Assembly (NCBI GenBank): GCA_017469885.1
Contig: JAFUFO010000038.1
Span: 186,001-250,000 of the forward strand
Reading direction: 5' to 3'
Source: Solobacterium sp.
Lineage (GTDB): Bacteria; Bacillota_I; Bacilli_A; Erysipelotrichales; Erysipelotrichaceae
Length of the DNA: 64,000 bases
Below are positions 16,989 to 25,706 of this stretch, one piece after another; the first letter of the stretch is position 1, and every line of letters starts with the position of its first letter. The notes beneath the pieces were generated by a model. That model searched no databases. It saw nothing but the letters and a program-made list of their open reading frames with translations, and was not told where the DNA came from. The translations under genes were made by a program, and so were the position numbers.

Positions 16989-17723
16989 TTAGTTCCGGTT
17001 CGAACGGCTGCCAAGAATACGCAGGATTCGCAGGAACAGGTTGATGAAATCAAGATACAGCTGGAATGCGCCGTATACTGCAAGATTTCCGCCGAGCGTG
17101 CCCATACCGCCCTGAGTTCCGTAGTAGAACTGCTTGATTTTCTGCATGTCCCATGCCGTGATGACAAGGAACAGGAGAACGCCGATGTAGCTGATGATCA
17201 GGGAATCACGCAGTACCGGAATGAACAGCGACAGAATGGTCGCGACAACCAGCGCGATCAGACCGCCGATCAGAAGTCCGCTGAACTTTGTGAGATCAAC
17301 GTTTGTGGTGTGGCCGATAATTGCGCAGCAGAAGAACATGACTGACGCAAATGCAAATGCGGAGAATACGGTCGCAACGTCAAACGCCATCGGCAGTACC
17401 GCGAAGGTAACACCGGTCAGTGCCGCATACGCATAGAACAGAATCTGAGCGGTCTTTGTCTCCATCTTTGTGATACGCATGGAGAGGAAGATGCACACGC
17501 CGAACTGTGCGATCGCACACACGATATAAGCGATGGAAATCGCACCTGTCATATACATGTTGTACAGGAATCCGCCGTTTACAAGGCTGAGATATCCCAC
17601 AAATGCGATTGCGGCAGTGAGCAGAACCGCGATGCCCATCATCGAGAATACTTTTGTAATATACGCATTCAGAGTTGTACCGGTCTCATTTACGTAAGTC
17701 TGTGTCTGATTGAATTCACTCAT
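16989..17723 (-). CDS. Bax inhibitor-1 / YccA family membrane protein
   Basis: The 244-aa protein has seven hydrophobic segments and the family pattern YAALTGVTFAVLPM in the middle and ITAWDMQKIKQFYY near the C-terminus. Bacterial members are pH-sensitive channel-like proteins (YetJ leaks calcium), and some interact with FtsH, as YccA does. The role here cannot be fixed from context. A strong AAAGGAGGTATTGG ribosome site precedes ATG 17723. It is monocistronic. Confidence 0.92.
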   Translation of the reverse strand: MSEFNQTQTYVNETGTTLNAYITKVFSMMGIAVLLTAAIAFVGYLSLVNGGFLYNMYMTGAISIAYIVCAIAQFGVCIFLSMRITKMETKTAQILFYAYAALTGVTFAVLPMAFDVATVFSAFAFASVMFFCCAIIGHTTNVDLTKFSGLLIGGLIALVVATILSLFIPVLRDSLIISYIGVLLFLVITAWDMQKIKQFYYGTQGGMGTLGGNLAVYGAFQLYLDFINLFLRILRILGSRSNRN

Positions 17724-17831
17724 GATCCAATACCTCCTTTATCAATACTATTTATACTTCTTTTTGACCCGCAGTCAATACTTTCGCCCTGCCGCCGTCG
17801 GAAGCATTTCATGCTTACAGGTGTTACATGC

Positions 17832-18656
17832 TTACAGATAATACATGTAAAGCAGAACTGCCAGAACAATCACAAGCAGGCCGATGATAATCCAGACGCC
17901 TTTTCCGTTCTTCTTCGGCTCGTCCGGAATCGAGAGCGGTGCTGCGCCGGGCTGAATTACCGGTGCTGTCTTTGCCGGCTCCTGAAATCCGGCTTTTGCG
18001 GGAATCTGATCCAGCGCACTTCCGCACCACTGGCATACCTTGGAACCCGGTTCATTCGGTCCTGTACAGAACGGGCAGGTTCCTTCCGGCACCGGCTCCG
18101 GTGTACTGCGCTCCGGTTCCGGTTTGGAAACGCCAAGCCACTCCATTATTTTTGCCAGCGCATCCGGTTCACAGACGCGATACATGCAGGCGTATGACTT
18201 TCCGTTTTTATCATGAATTCTCGCCCACACCTTCTTCATGCCTTCCTTGCGCGGTGTGATGGAATCCGCCGCCGCAATCTGTCCCTTCGGAAATGCCTGC
18301 GCGGTATGGCCGGCATTGATCATCAGCCATTCTTTGCCTAGACACAGATTCTTCTCCGCGTTGAGCGGTTCCAGTGTATCCGCATCAAATGCCATGGCAG
18401 CTGTCTGTTCCATTGTCTGTATTTTTTTCTTCATGCGTCCGGAACGGATAAATGCCGCAATCACACCTATCAGCATCATCACCGCAAAGACGCCGAATCC
18501 GATGCCGAACATTCCGAAGCTCAGCACCTCATCATATCCTTCCAGCAGAGAAGTCACATTTGCGGCAATTGCGGCAATCGCAGCCGTAAGTGTCCATGTG
18601 TGCATGGTTGTCCGCCAGACATGAGATGTCATCCGTTTTGTATTCGTCTTAGCCAT
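17832..18656 (-). CDS. Membrane protein with zinc-ribbon and C-terminal anchor
   Basis: The 274-aa product starts at ATG 18656, within an ATGGCTAA overlap with the end of miaA, so it is translationally coupled to it. Two hydrophobic segments (~22-40 and ~48-70) are followed by a ~95-residue soluble domain, then a zinc ribbon with two CxxC knuckles (CPFCTGPNEPGSKVCQWCGS), a Pro-rich linker and a C-terminal membrane helix (VWIIIGLLVIVLAVLLYMYY). Function is unknown. Its place behind mutL-miaA is probably an operon convenience and not a functional clue. Confidence 0.7.
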   Translation of the reverse strand: MAKTNTKRMTSHVWRTTMHTWTLTAAIAAIAANVTSLLEGYDEVLSFGMFGIGFGVFAVMMLIGVIAAFIRSGRMKKKIQTMEQTAAMAFDADTLEPLNAEKNLCLGKEWLMINAGHTAQAFPKGQIAAADSITPRKEGMKKVWARIHDKNGKSYACMYRVCEPDALAKIMEWLGVSKPEPERSTPEPVPEGTCPFCTGPNEPGSKVCQWCGSALDQIPAKAGFQEPAKTAPVIQPGAAPLSIPDEPKKNGKGVWIIIGLLVIVLAVLLYMYYL

Positions 18657-19557
18657 TCGGTTCACTCTCCTTCCACTGCCGGATTTTTTCCAGCATTCCT
18701 TCCCGCTCTGCGGGATCACTTACCGCAAACCAGTGCACCGGCATCTGATGATTCAACCAGGTGTACTGACGTTTTGCATAGTTCCGGCTGTGCTTCTGAA
18801 TTTCCGCCTTCACTTCATCCAGCGTACAGTCTCCGCTGAAGTATGGTTCAAACTCCCGATAGCCGATTCCCTTCATGGCCGGATCCGCAAAGGTTACACC
18901 TTCCGCAAGCAGACCGTGCACCTCCGCTTCGAGTCCGGCATTGAACATGGACTCTACCCGGGCATTGATCCGTTCATATAATACACTTCGCTCCATCGTG
19001 CATCCGGCAATGAAGAAGTCATATACCGGTTCATGTTTCTGCGATGCCTCGATTGCACTTTTTACCCGTCCGGTCCGCCGCTGAATCTGAAGTGCACGGA
19101 TGACACGTCGGCGGTTATTGGGATGAATCTTCTCAGCGCTTTCCGGATCGGTTTCTGCCAGCATTCCGTAAAGTGTTTCATTGTCCATCTCTTCGAGATC
19201 ACTGTCATCCGCTTCCTGCACCTCTTCTTCAAAGTCATAGTCATAAAGACACGCCTTCAGGTACAGTCCGGTTCCGCCGCAGATGATTGGAAATTCAATC
19301 TGTTCAATCGCATTCCTTGCGGCTTTCTGAAAGTCCGACACGCTGTACGGCTCCCCGGGATTCAGAATATCAATCAGATGATGCGGGATTCCGCAGGTTT
19401 CCTCCGGCGTCACCTTGCCGGATCCGATATTCATCCCGCGGTAGACTTGAATACTGTCTCCGCTGATGACTTCTCCGCCGAAGCGCTGTGCGGCAGTTAC
19501 CGCAAAACTGCTTTTGCCGGAGGCTGTTGGTCCGGCGATCACAAGCACTTTTTTCAT
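18649..19557 (-). CDS. miaA: tRNA dimethylallyltransferase
   Basis: MiaA adds a dimethylallyl group to A37 of tRNAs that read UNN codons. The 302-aa protein has the P-loop GPTASGKSSFAV (residues 8-19), the DSIQVYRGMNIGSGK motif and GGTGLYLKA. The C-terminal WLNHQMPVHWF is also typical. Its start overlaps the mutL stop by 4 bp (ATGA). The mutL-miaA pairing is common in Bacillota. Confidence 0.97.
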   Translation of the reverse strand: MKKVLVIAGPTASGKSSFAVTAAQRFGGEVISGDSIQVYRGMNIGSGKVTPEETCGIPHHLIDILNPGEPYSVSDFQKAARNAIEQIEFPIICGGTGLYLKACLYDYDFEEEVQEADDSDLEEMDNETLYGMLAETDPESAEKIHPNNRRRVIRALQIQRRTGRVKSAIEASQKHEPVYDFFIAGCTMERSVLYERINARVESMFNAGLEAEVHGLLAEGVTFADPAMKGIGYREFEPYFSGDCTLDEVKAEIQKHSRNYAKRQYTWLNHQMPVHWFAVSDPAEREGMLEKIRQWKESEPNG

Positions 19558-21365
19558 CGCAGGAACTCCTTTGCGAGGTCCTTCTCATTCAGGATGACAA
19601 ACGTCGGACGTCCGTGCGGACAATGGTATGGATTCTCACAGTCATTGAGCTGGCGCACCACTTCATTCATCTCCTGCATCGTAAGACTGCGGTTGAAACG
19701 GATACTGTGATGGCAGGCCATGGTCGCGATCTTTTTCTTTTCCATCCGGGTGTAGCTGGATTTCCGCTCATTCCGGAAGTTGTCGAGCACATCCTGCAGG
19801 AACGGTTCTTCTTCCAGGTCCTTCATCCAGGCTGGAATACTGCGGACAAGCAGCGTATCATGCCCGAACGGTTCAAAGGTGATATGCAGATCTGCGGCCG
19901 CCGCATTGAGTTCATCAATCCTGCGGACAAGATCATCTCCTGCCGCAAGTGTCAGCGGAACCAGGCAGTCCAGCATGACGGGATTCTGGTTGAGTGCACG
20001 GCAGTATTCTTCGTAATGCACACGCTCCTGTGCCGCATGCTGGTCAATGACCGCAAGCCCTGCCTCACAGGCGCAGAGAATAAACTTTTCATGGAGCTGA
20101 CCGATCACCTGCATTTCCGGCAGCTTCTGAACAACCGGCTCCGGTTCAGCTGCCGCAGCCGGGGTTTCCGTAACAACAGGAGTCTTTGGCTCCGTGTATA
20201 CCGGTTCCGGTTTTGTGAGCGGAACATCCGGAATAAATGCGGGTTCCATTTCCGGTGCAGACGTCACATTCGCCTGCGGTTCCGGTGCCGAGACAAACGG
20301 TTTATGAAAGGTCAGATTCGTTTCAAGCGGAATCTGTTCATACTGTACGCTTTCCCGGAACGGCCGGATGTTCGGTGCCAGCATCGTGTTTTTCAGTGCT
20401 TCGCGGACATTGTCCTTAAGCAGATATTCCAGCTGATTTTCCTTCGAAATACGCACTTCCCATTTCGACGGATGCACATTTACATCCAGCAGATGGGGAT
20501 CCATCTTGATATTCAGAACACAGAGCGGCTTGCGGCCTTTGACAATGAAGTCTTCATAACCGTCCATGACCGACTGATAAAGACGGTAGGTTTTTACCAT
20601 TCTGCCGTTCAGAAAGATATGCATGAAATTCCGGGATGCCCGGGTGATATTCGGTTTTACAAGATAACCGCTTACCTGATAGTCATAGTCCGAGAACGAA
20701 ACCGGAATGGCAGCTTCTGCGGCTTCGCGGCCCCAGCACTGAAAGATCACTTCCTTGAGATCGCCGCTTCCGGTTGTGCGGAATGCCTCCTTGCCGGATG
20801 AGACAAAGCGGAAGGCAATCTCCGGATGACTCATCGCAAACTTCATGATCACATCCTGTACCAGGGAGTTTTCATACGCGCCGCTGCGCAGATGTTTGAG
20901 TCTTGCGGGCGTGCGGTAAAACAGATTTTCAACCGTGATTTCCGTTCCCTGATTGCACGGCCAGGCAGAAACCGATACGGTTTTGCCGTATTCAATTACC
21001 ACTTTCGTGCAGTCGGTTCCGTCACTTGTGACAAGCGTCAGCTTGGATACTGAAGCGATGGAAGGAAGTGCCTCACCGCGGAAGCCAAGAGTTCCGATGT
21101 CCCAGAGATCTTCCGAGGAACGGATCTTTGACGTCGCATGACGAAGAAATGCGTTCACCGCATCCTTGCTGTCCATGCCGCAGCCGTCATCACTGACGGT
21201 CAGGGAAGCGATTCCGCCTTCCTCAACGGATATCGTAATGCGTTTTGCGCCGGCATCGATTGAGTTTTCGACCAGTTCCTTCACCACGCCCATCGGACGT
21301 TCTACGACCTCGCCTGCCGCGATCATATTCGCAGTCTGTTCATCCAGCTGTCTGATAATTGCCAT
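19554..21365 (-). CDS. mutL: DNA mismatch repair protein MutL
   Basis: MutL is the GHKL ATPase that links MutS mismatch recognition to strand incision. The 603-aa protein begins MAIIRQLDEQTANMIAAGEV, with ATPase motifs ENSIDAGA and GFRGEAL. A Pro-rich linker (~340-415) leads to the C-terminal dimerisation domain. That domain carries the DQHAAQERVHYE motif of nicking-type MutL proteins, so endonuclease activity is likely. mutS is not next to it in this window. The ATG has no ribosome site and lies 7 nt from a TATACT box, suggesting a leaderless transcript. Confidence 0.97.
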   Translation of the reverse strand: MAIIRQLDEQTANMIAAGEVVERPMGVVKELVENSIDAGAKRITISVEEGGIASLTVSDDGCGMDSKDAVNAFLRHATSKIRSSEDLWDIGTLGFRGEALPSIASVSKLTLVTSDGTDCTKVVIEYGKTVSVSAWPCNQGTEITVENLFYRTPARLKHLRSGAYENSLVQDVIMKFAMSHPEIAFRFVSSGKEAFRTTGSGDLKEVIFQCWGREAAEAAIPVSFSDYDYQVSGYLVKPNITRASRNFMHIFLNGRMVKTYRLYQSVMDGYEDFIVKGRKPLCVLNIKMDPHLLDVNVHPSKWEVRISKENQLEYLLKDNVREALKNTMLAPNIRPFRESVQYEQIPLETNLTFHKPFVSAPEPQANVTSAPEMEPAFIPDVPLTKPEPVYTEPKTPVVTETPAAAAEPEPVVQKLPEMQVIGQLHEKFILCACEAGLAVIDQHAAQERVHYEEYCRALNQNPVMLDCLVPLTLAAGDDLVRRIDELNAAAADLHITFEPFGHDTLLVRSIPAWMKDLEEEPFLQDVLDNFRNERKSSYTRMEKKKIATMACHHSIRFNRSLTMQEMNEVVRQLNDCENPYHCPHGRPTFVILNEKDLAKEFLR

Positions 21366-21372
21366 ATAAACA

Positions 21373-21403
21373 AGTATACAACAACGCCTTCCGGCAGACG
21401 TAA
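21373..21403 (-). promoter_or_regulatory. Candidate promoter of mutL giving a leaderless mRNA
   Basis: On the minus strand TATACT (21373-21378) lies 7 nt before the mutL ATG, with TTACGT (21398-21403) at a long 19-bp spacing. Transcription would start at or within 1-2 nt of the ATG. Confidence 0.5.
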
Positions 21404-21429
21404 AAGGAGCCGCGGCATCCCGCAGCTCC
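21402..21429 (-). terminator. Terminator after the lipoprotein gene
   Basis: A 10-bp stem GGAGCTGCGG/CCGCGGCTCC (one mismatch) is followed by TTTT on the minus strand. It directly abuts the mutL promoter. Confidence 0.8.
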
Positions 21430-21455
21430 GAACGGTTTCTGTAAGACGGTTTTTG

Positions 21456-22343
21456 CTATTCCGTCTTTGTCGCCCGCATGTCAATTTTCAGCGTATCTGC
21501 GCCTTCTCTGACCAGGTACTCGTAAATGGGATCCCCGCCTTCCTCATCCGGCGGCACCACAATCGTAATGATTCCATCGTTCAGTGTGATCTCGTAGCCG
21601 GCTGTTGCGGGCTGACCGTTCAGTTCATAGAAACTCAGCACATCGCCTTCCAGTTTCCAGAGTGTATCTTCCGTTTCGCCATCGAAATGAACCTTTCCGG
21701 TTCCGTCTTCATTGATTGTAAAGGCAAAACTGTCGCGCTCCTCTTCCGGAAGAAGGATGCAGAGATTGCCGCTTTCTGCGGCATAGGCGTAATAATACCC
21801 GGCGACGCTTTCCCCCGCGTCGTTACTGCCTTTATCCTTTGCGACAAGTTCCTGATATTCCTTCATGGTGATGATCTTGAACGAGGACGTATCCGTTCCG
21901 TCCTTGGCGAACTTGATAACAAACTCATCCCCAAGCGAAAGATCAAGGACACCCTCCTTCAGTTCTCCGGTAAAATCAGATACACCTGCCTTCATCGTAA
22001 ATGCGCCGTTATTCTCTTCCCAGGATGTGATGTCACCCTGATTGTTTTCTCCGAAGTACAGATAGCCGCTGCCGTCTTCCTTCAGGTCAAGATAATTTCC
22101 CTTCATCGAGTCCACTTCCACAACATACTGTCCCATGTTCATTCCAAGGGCATTGTATTTGCCTGCGGATGTGGCTTCGGCGGCTGGCGCTTCCGCAGGA
22201 GCTGCGGCCGACTGTGCTGCCGTTTCTTCCGGTTTGGATACCGACCCGGCAGTTTCCGAAGCAGACTTTCCGCATCCGGCCAGAGCAAGCAACATGAATG
22301 CAGGGATGCCTCCTGCAATGATACGTTTCAGAATCTGTTTCAT
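21456..22343 (-). CDS. Lipoprotein of unknown function
   Basis: The 295-aa product has a lipoprotein signal ending in LALAGC (Cys24), then an Ala/Glu-rich linker to ~60. Two related beta-rich domains follow, each with a pattern like LKEDGSGYLYFGE or NEDGTGKVHFDGE. This repeated fold is also seen in the small lipoprotein at 1673-2056. The mature protein should sit on the outer face of the membrane. A AAGGAGGAATG ribosome site precedes ATG 22343. It follows the gene at 22365 by 21 bp, so the two are likely co-transcribed. Confidence 0.75.
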   Translation of the reverse strand: MKQILKRIIAGGIPAFMLLALAGCGKSASETAGSVSKPEETAAQSAAAPAEAPAAEATSAGKYNALGMNMGQYVVEVDSMKGNYLDLKEDGSGYLYFGENNQGDITSWEENNGAFTMKAGVSDFTGELKEGVLDLSLGDEFVIKFAKDGTDTSSFKIITMKEYQELVAKDKGSNDAGESVAGYYYAYAAESGNLCILLPEEERDSFAFTINEDGTGKVHFDGETEDTLWKLEGDVLSFYELNGQPATAGYEITLNDGIITIVVPPDEEGGDPIYEYLVREGADTLKIDMRATKTE

Positions 22344-22364
22344 TTCATTCCTCCTTCACCGTTC

Positions 22365-22793
22365 CTATTCCGTCAGTCCCGCCTGTTCAAGCAGGGAACG
22401 CATGTATGCGGTATATACCTGCAGTGTTTCTTCTGCCGGACCTTTGCGTTCCTGTTCAGAGGACATCAGGCTGCCCATCTTTGCGGCACCGTACAGAATC
22501 CGGCGGCTCGGAATATTCCGCAGAAGTCCCTCCGCCGCACCGGCAGGCGAGTCCGCTGTGCACAGAACAACCGCGTTGTTTCTGTGAAACAGTCCGCCCT
22601 TCTTTACCGGATAGACAATCGTAAGATAGCGGTCGGTCGCCGGCAGAACGATGTACTCATCAAGGCTGCCGGGCGTTGGTTTTCCGTACACATATGCGTT
22701 GTACTGTTCCCTGTTCCAATGTTCATCCATAAACTGCAGAAGTTCTTCTTTGGACATTGGACGATTAATAACAATGACCTGTCTTCCAATCAT
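22365..22793 (-). CDS. Hypothetical cytosolic protein
   Basis: The 142-aa product has no signal peptide or membrane segment. It starts at ATG 22793 behind a GGAGGGAG ribosome site. Sequence such as LDEYIVLPATDRYLTIVYPV suggests an alpha/beta fold. I do not recognise a family. It is the first gene of a probable pair with the lipoprotein at 21456-22343. Confidence 0.6.
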   Translation of the reverse strand: MIGRQVIVINRPMSKEELLQFMDEHWNREQYNAYVYGKPTPGSLDEYIVLPATDRYLTIVYPVKKGGLFHRNNAVVLCTADSPAGAAEGLLRNIPSRRILYGAAKMGSLMSSEQERKGPAEETLQVYTAYMRSLLEQAGLTE

Positions 22794-22920
22794 TGCATTT
22801 CTCCCTCCTGAATATTCAATTATGGGTATGCGTTACTGGTGTGGTTAATTTCATTATAGGGGGCAGTGTTCGTCCATCTGTCCGGTTGCCGGTACAGGCA
22901 GTTTCCTCACATGACAACAG

Positions 22921-22972
22921 AAAAAAAAACCGTTCCCTTTCAGACCGATGTTTCAGTCCTTTTGGGGAACGG
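22921..22972 (-). terminator. Terminator of metG
   Basis: On the minus strand CCGTTCCC/GGGAACGG arms enclose a long loop and are followed by nine Ts. Confidence 0.8.
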
Positions 22973-23006
22973 CTTTCGTATAATTCTTTTTTTAATGCGT
23001 CAGCGC

Positions 23007-24956
23007 TCAGCTGATGACAGTGCCCGGCACAAGACCGTTGACTTCTGCGACAACGATTTCGCTTCCGTTCTGTCCTGCCAGCAGCATGCCCTGGCTCTCC
23101 ACACCGCGGATCGTGCTCGGTGTGAGGTTGGAGATGACAAGTACGTTCTTGCCGATCATCTGGCCCGGTGTATAGCTTGCGGCAATACCGGAGACGATCT
23201 GACGGATGTCACCTTCGCCGAGGTCCACTGCCATAACGAGCAGCTTCTCCGCATTCGGATGACGCTCGCAGCGCAGAACCTTTCCGGCCTTGAGTTCAAT
23301 CTTCTGGAAGTCGCTGATCGCAATCTGTGCTTTCTTCTCTTCCTTCTTCTTCTGCGCAAGGAACCGTGCACGCTGTGCCTTTTCAATCTCCGCAACCTTT
23401 GCCATGACTTCCTTGGCATCAAGACGCTTGAAGAGAATCTCCGGCGCATTCGTGATCGTGATGCGTGTCTCATACTGACCGAACTCATTGATCGTGTCAT
23501 AGTCACGCTTCTGCGTCTGGATCATATCGAGAATCTTGTCTGCGGTATCCGGCAGGAACGGTGCAAGCAGGATTGCACCGATACGGATGCTTTCCAGCAG
23601 ATTGTAGAGAACGGTCGCAAGGCGGGAAATGTGATCCGGATCCTGCGCCAGTGCCCACGGCATCGTCTCATCGATGTATTTGTTGCAGCGATCAAAGAGA
23701 TCGAGGATATTCTGAATCGCATCCGCAACACGGAGTTCTTCCATGTTCTTCTGAACGAGCTCGACAGTCTCCATGACCTTTGCCTTCAGGCTGTCATCCA
23801 CGTCCTCACGGACATCCGGATTTGCGATCAGACCGTTGAAGTACTTGTTCTCCATGGAGATGACACGGTTGACCAGGTTGCCGAGGTTGTTGGCAAGGTC
23901 ACTGTTGATGCGCTCGATCATCAGATCATAGGTGATGTGACCATCCTGGGCAAACGGCATTTCATGCAGCATGATAAACCGCACCGCATCAACGCCGAAG
24001 AGACCTACCAGGTCATCCGCGTAAATGACATTGCCCTTGGACTTGGACATCTTGTCGCTTCCGGTAAGCAGCCACGGGTGACCGAATACCTGCTTGGGCA
24101 GCGGAATATCCAGCGCCATCAACATGATCGGCCAGTAGATGGTATGGAAGCGGACGATGTCCTTGCCGATGAGATGAAGATCTGCCGGCCAGTACTTTTT
24201 GAACAGTTCTCCGCTTTCACCGTCCGCGTCATAGCCAAGACCGGTGATATAGTTGCTGAGGGCGTCGATCCATACATAGATGACGTGCTTCTCATCAAAC
24301 GGTACCGGGATGCCCCACTTGAAGCTGGTACGGCTGACCGACAGGTCCTGCAGACCCGGCTTCAGGAAGTTGTTGAGCATTTCGTTCTTGCGGCTCTCCG
24401 GCTGAATGAATTCCGGATGATCCTCAATATACTGAATCAGACGGTCCGCATATTTTGACATACGGAAGAAGTATGTCTCTTCACGCATCGGCTTGACCTC
24501 ACCGCCGCAGACCGGGCAGCGGCCGTCTTCGGTCAGCTGGCTCTTGGTATAGAATGCCTCGCACTCCTGGCAGTAACTGCCTTCATAGCTTCCCTTGTAA
24601 ATGTCGCCCTTGTCATAGAGCTTCTTGAAGATCTTCTGAACCTGCTTCTCATGATCCGCGTCCGTCGTACGGATGAACTTGTCATAGGACACGTTCATGA
24701 TATCGAACTGTTCTTTGATCTCCGCCGCAACGTTGTCAACGAACTGCTTCGGTGTCATGCCCGCCGCATTGGCGCGCTCTTCCACCTTCTGACCGTGCTC
24801 GTCGGTTCCGGTCTGGAAGCGGACATCATATCCGCACTGACGCTTGTAACGGACAATCGCGTCTGCCAGTACGATCTCATACACATTTCCGATGTGCGGC
24901 TTTCCGGCAGCGTAGGCAATCGCTGTCGTCAGATAATACGGCCCTTTGTTTTCCAT
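23007..24956 (-). CDS. metG: Methionine--tRNA ligase
   Basis: MetRS charges both initiator and elongator tRNA-Met. I take ATG 24956 as the start (649 aa, MENKGPYYLTTAIAYAAGKP); the in-frame reading upstream is T-box leader. The HIGH motif appears as HIGN (residue ~18), the KMSKS motif as KMSKSKGN, and the zinc-knuckle Cys pairs are CQEC and CPVC. The C-terminal ~110 residues form the EMAP-II-like tRNA-binding domain (IELKAGKVLRCERHPNAEKL). Expression is under a T-box leader. Confidence 0.98.
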   Translation of the reverse strand: MENKGPYYLTTAIAYAAGKPHIGNVYEIVLADAIVRYKRQCGYDVRFQTGTDEHGQKVEERANAAGMTPKQFVDNVAAEIKEQFDIMNVSYDKFIRTTDADHEKQVQKIFKKLYDKGDIYKGSYEGSYCQECEAFYTKSQLTEDGRCPVCGGEVKPMREETYFFRMSKYADRLIQYIEDHPEFIQPESRKNEMLNNFLKPGLQDLSVSRTSFKWGIPVPFDEKHVIYVWIDALSNYITGLGYDADGESGELFKKYWPADLHLIGKDIVRFHTIYWPIMLMALDIPLPKQVFGHPWLLTGSDKMSKSKGNVIYADDLVGLFGVDAVRFIMLHEMPFAQDGHITYDLMIERINSDLANNLGNLVNRVISMENKYFNGLIANPDVREDVDDSLKAKVMETVELVQKNMEELRVADAIQNILDLFDRCNKYIDETMPWALAQDPDHISRLATVLYNLLESIRIGAILLAPFLPDTADKILDMIQTQKRDYDTINEFGQYETRITITNAPEILFKRLDAKEVMAKVAEIEKAQRARFLAQKKKEEKKAQIAISDFQKIELKAGKVLRCERHPNAEKLLVMAVDLGEGDIRQIVSGIAASYTPGQMIGKNVLVISNLTPSTIRGVESQGMLLAGQNGSEIVVAEVNGLVPGTVIS

Positions 24957-24990
24957 ATGCTTGGTCTCCTTGTAAATGTTCAACGCAAAC

Positions 24991-25210
24991 GAAAACGTCC
25001 TGGGAAAGGACGTTTTGCACGCGGTACCACCTTTATCTTGCCTGCTGTTTCTGAATGCAGACCACTCTTCGCTGTAACGGGCTTCTCCGTGCAAAACTCA
25101 TCGCATTGCAGGCTCCGAGTCCATGTTCATCGTACCGCAATACAGACTCGCATCAGACCGTCTGTTTTCTGGAATCACACGCACGATTACTCTTCTCTTC
25201 AACGCCTTTA
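24991..25210 (-). ncRNA. T-box riboswitch leader of metG
   Basis: The leader carries the conserved T-box AAAGGTGGTACCGCG (complement of ~25020-25034). It is followed by an intrinsic terminator with a perfect 9-bp stem AAAACGTCC/GGACGTTTT (24992-25016). Upstream it has a GAAGAGAAGAGTA segment and a Stem I-like region. There the ATG at complement 25122-25124, in GAACATGGAC, is my candidate specifier codon for methionine. Known T-boxes turn on the gene when the matching uncharged tRNA binds, here when tRNA-Met is not charged. The specifier assignment is by eye. Confidence 0.9.
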
Positions 25211-25215
25211 CCGAA

Positions 25216-25244
25216 ATTATATAGATATTCCCACTGTTTGGAAA
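25216..25244 (-). promoter_or_regulatory. Promoter of the metG T-box transcript
   Basis: On the minus strand TTTCCA (25239-25244) and a perfect TATAAT (25216-25221) are spaced by 17 bp, placing the transcript start directly before the T-box leader. Confidence 0.7.
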
Positions 25245-25300
25245 GCATAATTTCCATATGGCAGAAATCGAAATCGCCGCATACCTATGCGAAAAATGAC

Positions 25301-25329
25301 TTGTATGTTTGATTCTGCAGTGCTACATT
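25301..25329 (+). promoter_or_regulatory. Candidate promoter of the cold-shock gene
   Basis: TTGTAT (25301-25306) and TACATT (25324-25329) are spaced by 17 bp. The resulting ~100-nt untranslated leader would fit the long leaders usual for csp genes. Confidence 0.5.
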
Positions 25330-25433
25330 AATAAATGTATTCAAGCCCGTTTTTCGAGTGTTATTCCGCATATTTCACTCAGGGTTTATCCCGACAGGTC
25401 TTGGGGTACATAGAATAGGAGATTCAATAGGGA

Positions 25434-25634
25434 ATGGCAACAGGTAAGGTCAAATGGTTCAACGCAGAGAAGGGTTACGGATTCATCACAACTGATGATG
25501 GAAATGACGTATTCGTTCATTATTCCGCAATTCAGGGCGAAGGATTCAAGACGCTCGACGAAGGACAGTCCGTTGAATTCGAAATCACTCAGAGTGATCG
25601 CGGCCCTCAGGCTTCCGGCGTTGTGAAACTGTAA
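25434..25634 (+). CDS. Cold-shock protein, CspA family
   Basis: The 66-aa single-domain OB-fold protein [20 protein letters not shown] has both RNP motifs (KGYGFI and DVFVHY). Such proteins bind single-stranded RNA or DNA and act as RNA chaperones. It is monocistronic with a ribosome site AATAGGGA or the stronger AGGAG at 25417-25421, and ends at a strong terminator. Confidence 0.97.
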   Translation: MATGKVKWFNAEKGYGFITTDDGNDVFVHYSAIQGEGFKTLDEGQSVEFEITQSDRGPQASGVVKL

Positions 25635-25665
25635 GAAAAATAGAAACACATCGTCACGAAAGAAC

Positions 25666-25700
25666 AAAGGTCATGCAGTAATGCATGACCTTTTCTTTTC
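25666..25700. terminator. Terminator between the csp gene and larC
   Basis: A 12-bp perfect stem AAAGGTCATGCA/TGCATGACCTTT with a GTAA loop is followed by T-runs on the plus strand. It also has the A/T arms to stop larC transcription from the other side. Confidence 0.85.
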
Positions 25701-25706
25701 GGTTTA

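Noticed and set aside
22866-24458. 530-codon plus-strand ORF opposite metG
   Set aside because: Antisense shadow of methionyl-tRNA synthetase.
24957-25094. 46-residue N-terminal extension of MetG
   Set aside because: This stretch is the T-box leader, including terminator and antiterminator sequences. MetRS proteins start at MENKGPYYLTT-type sequence.
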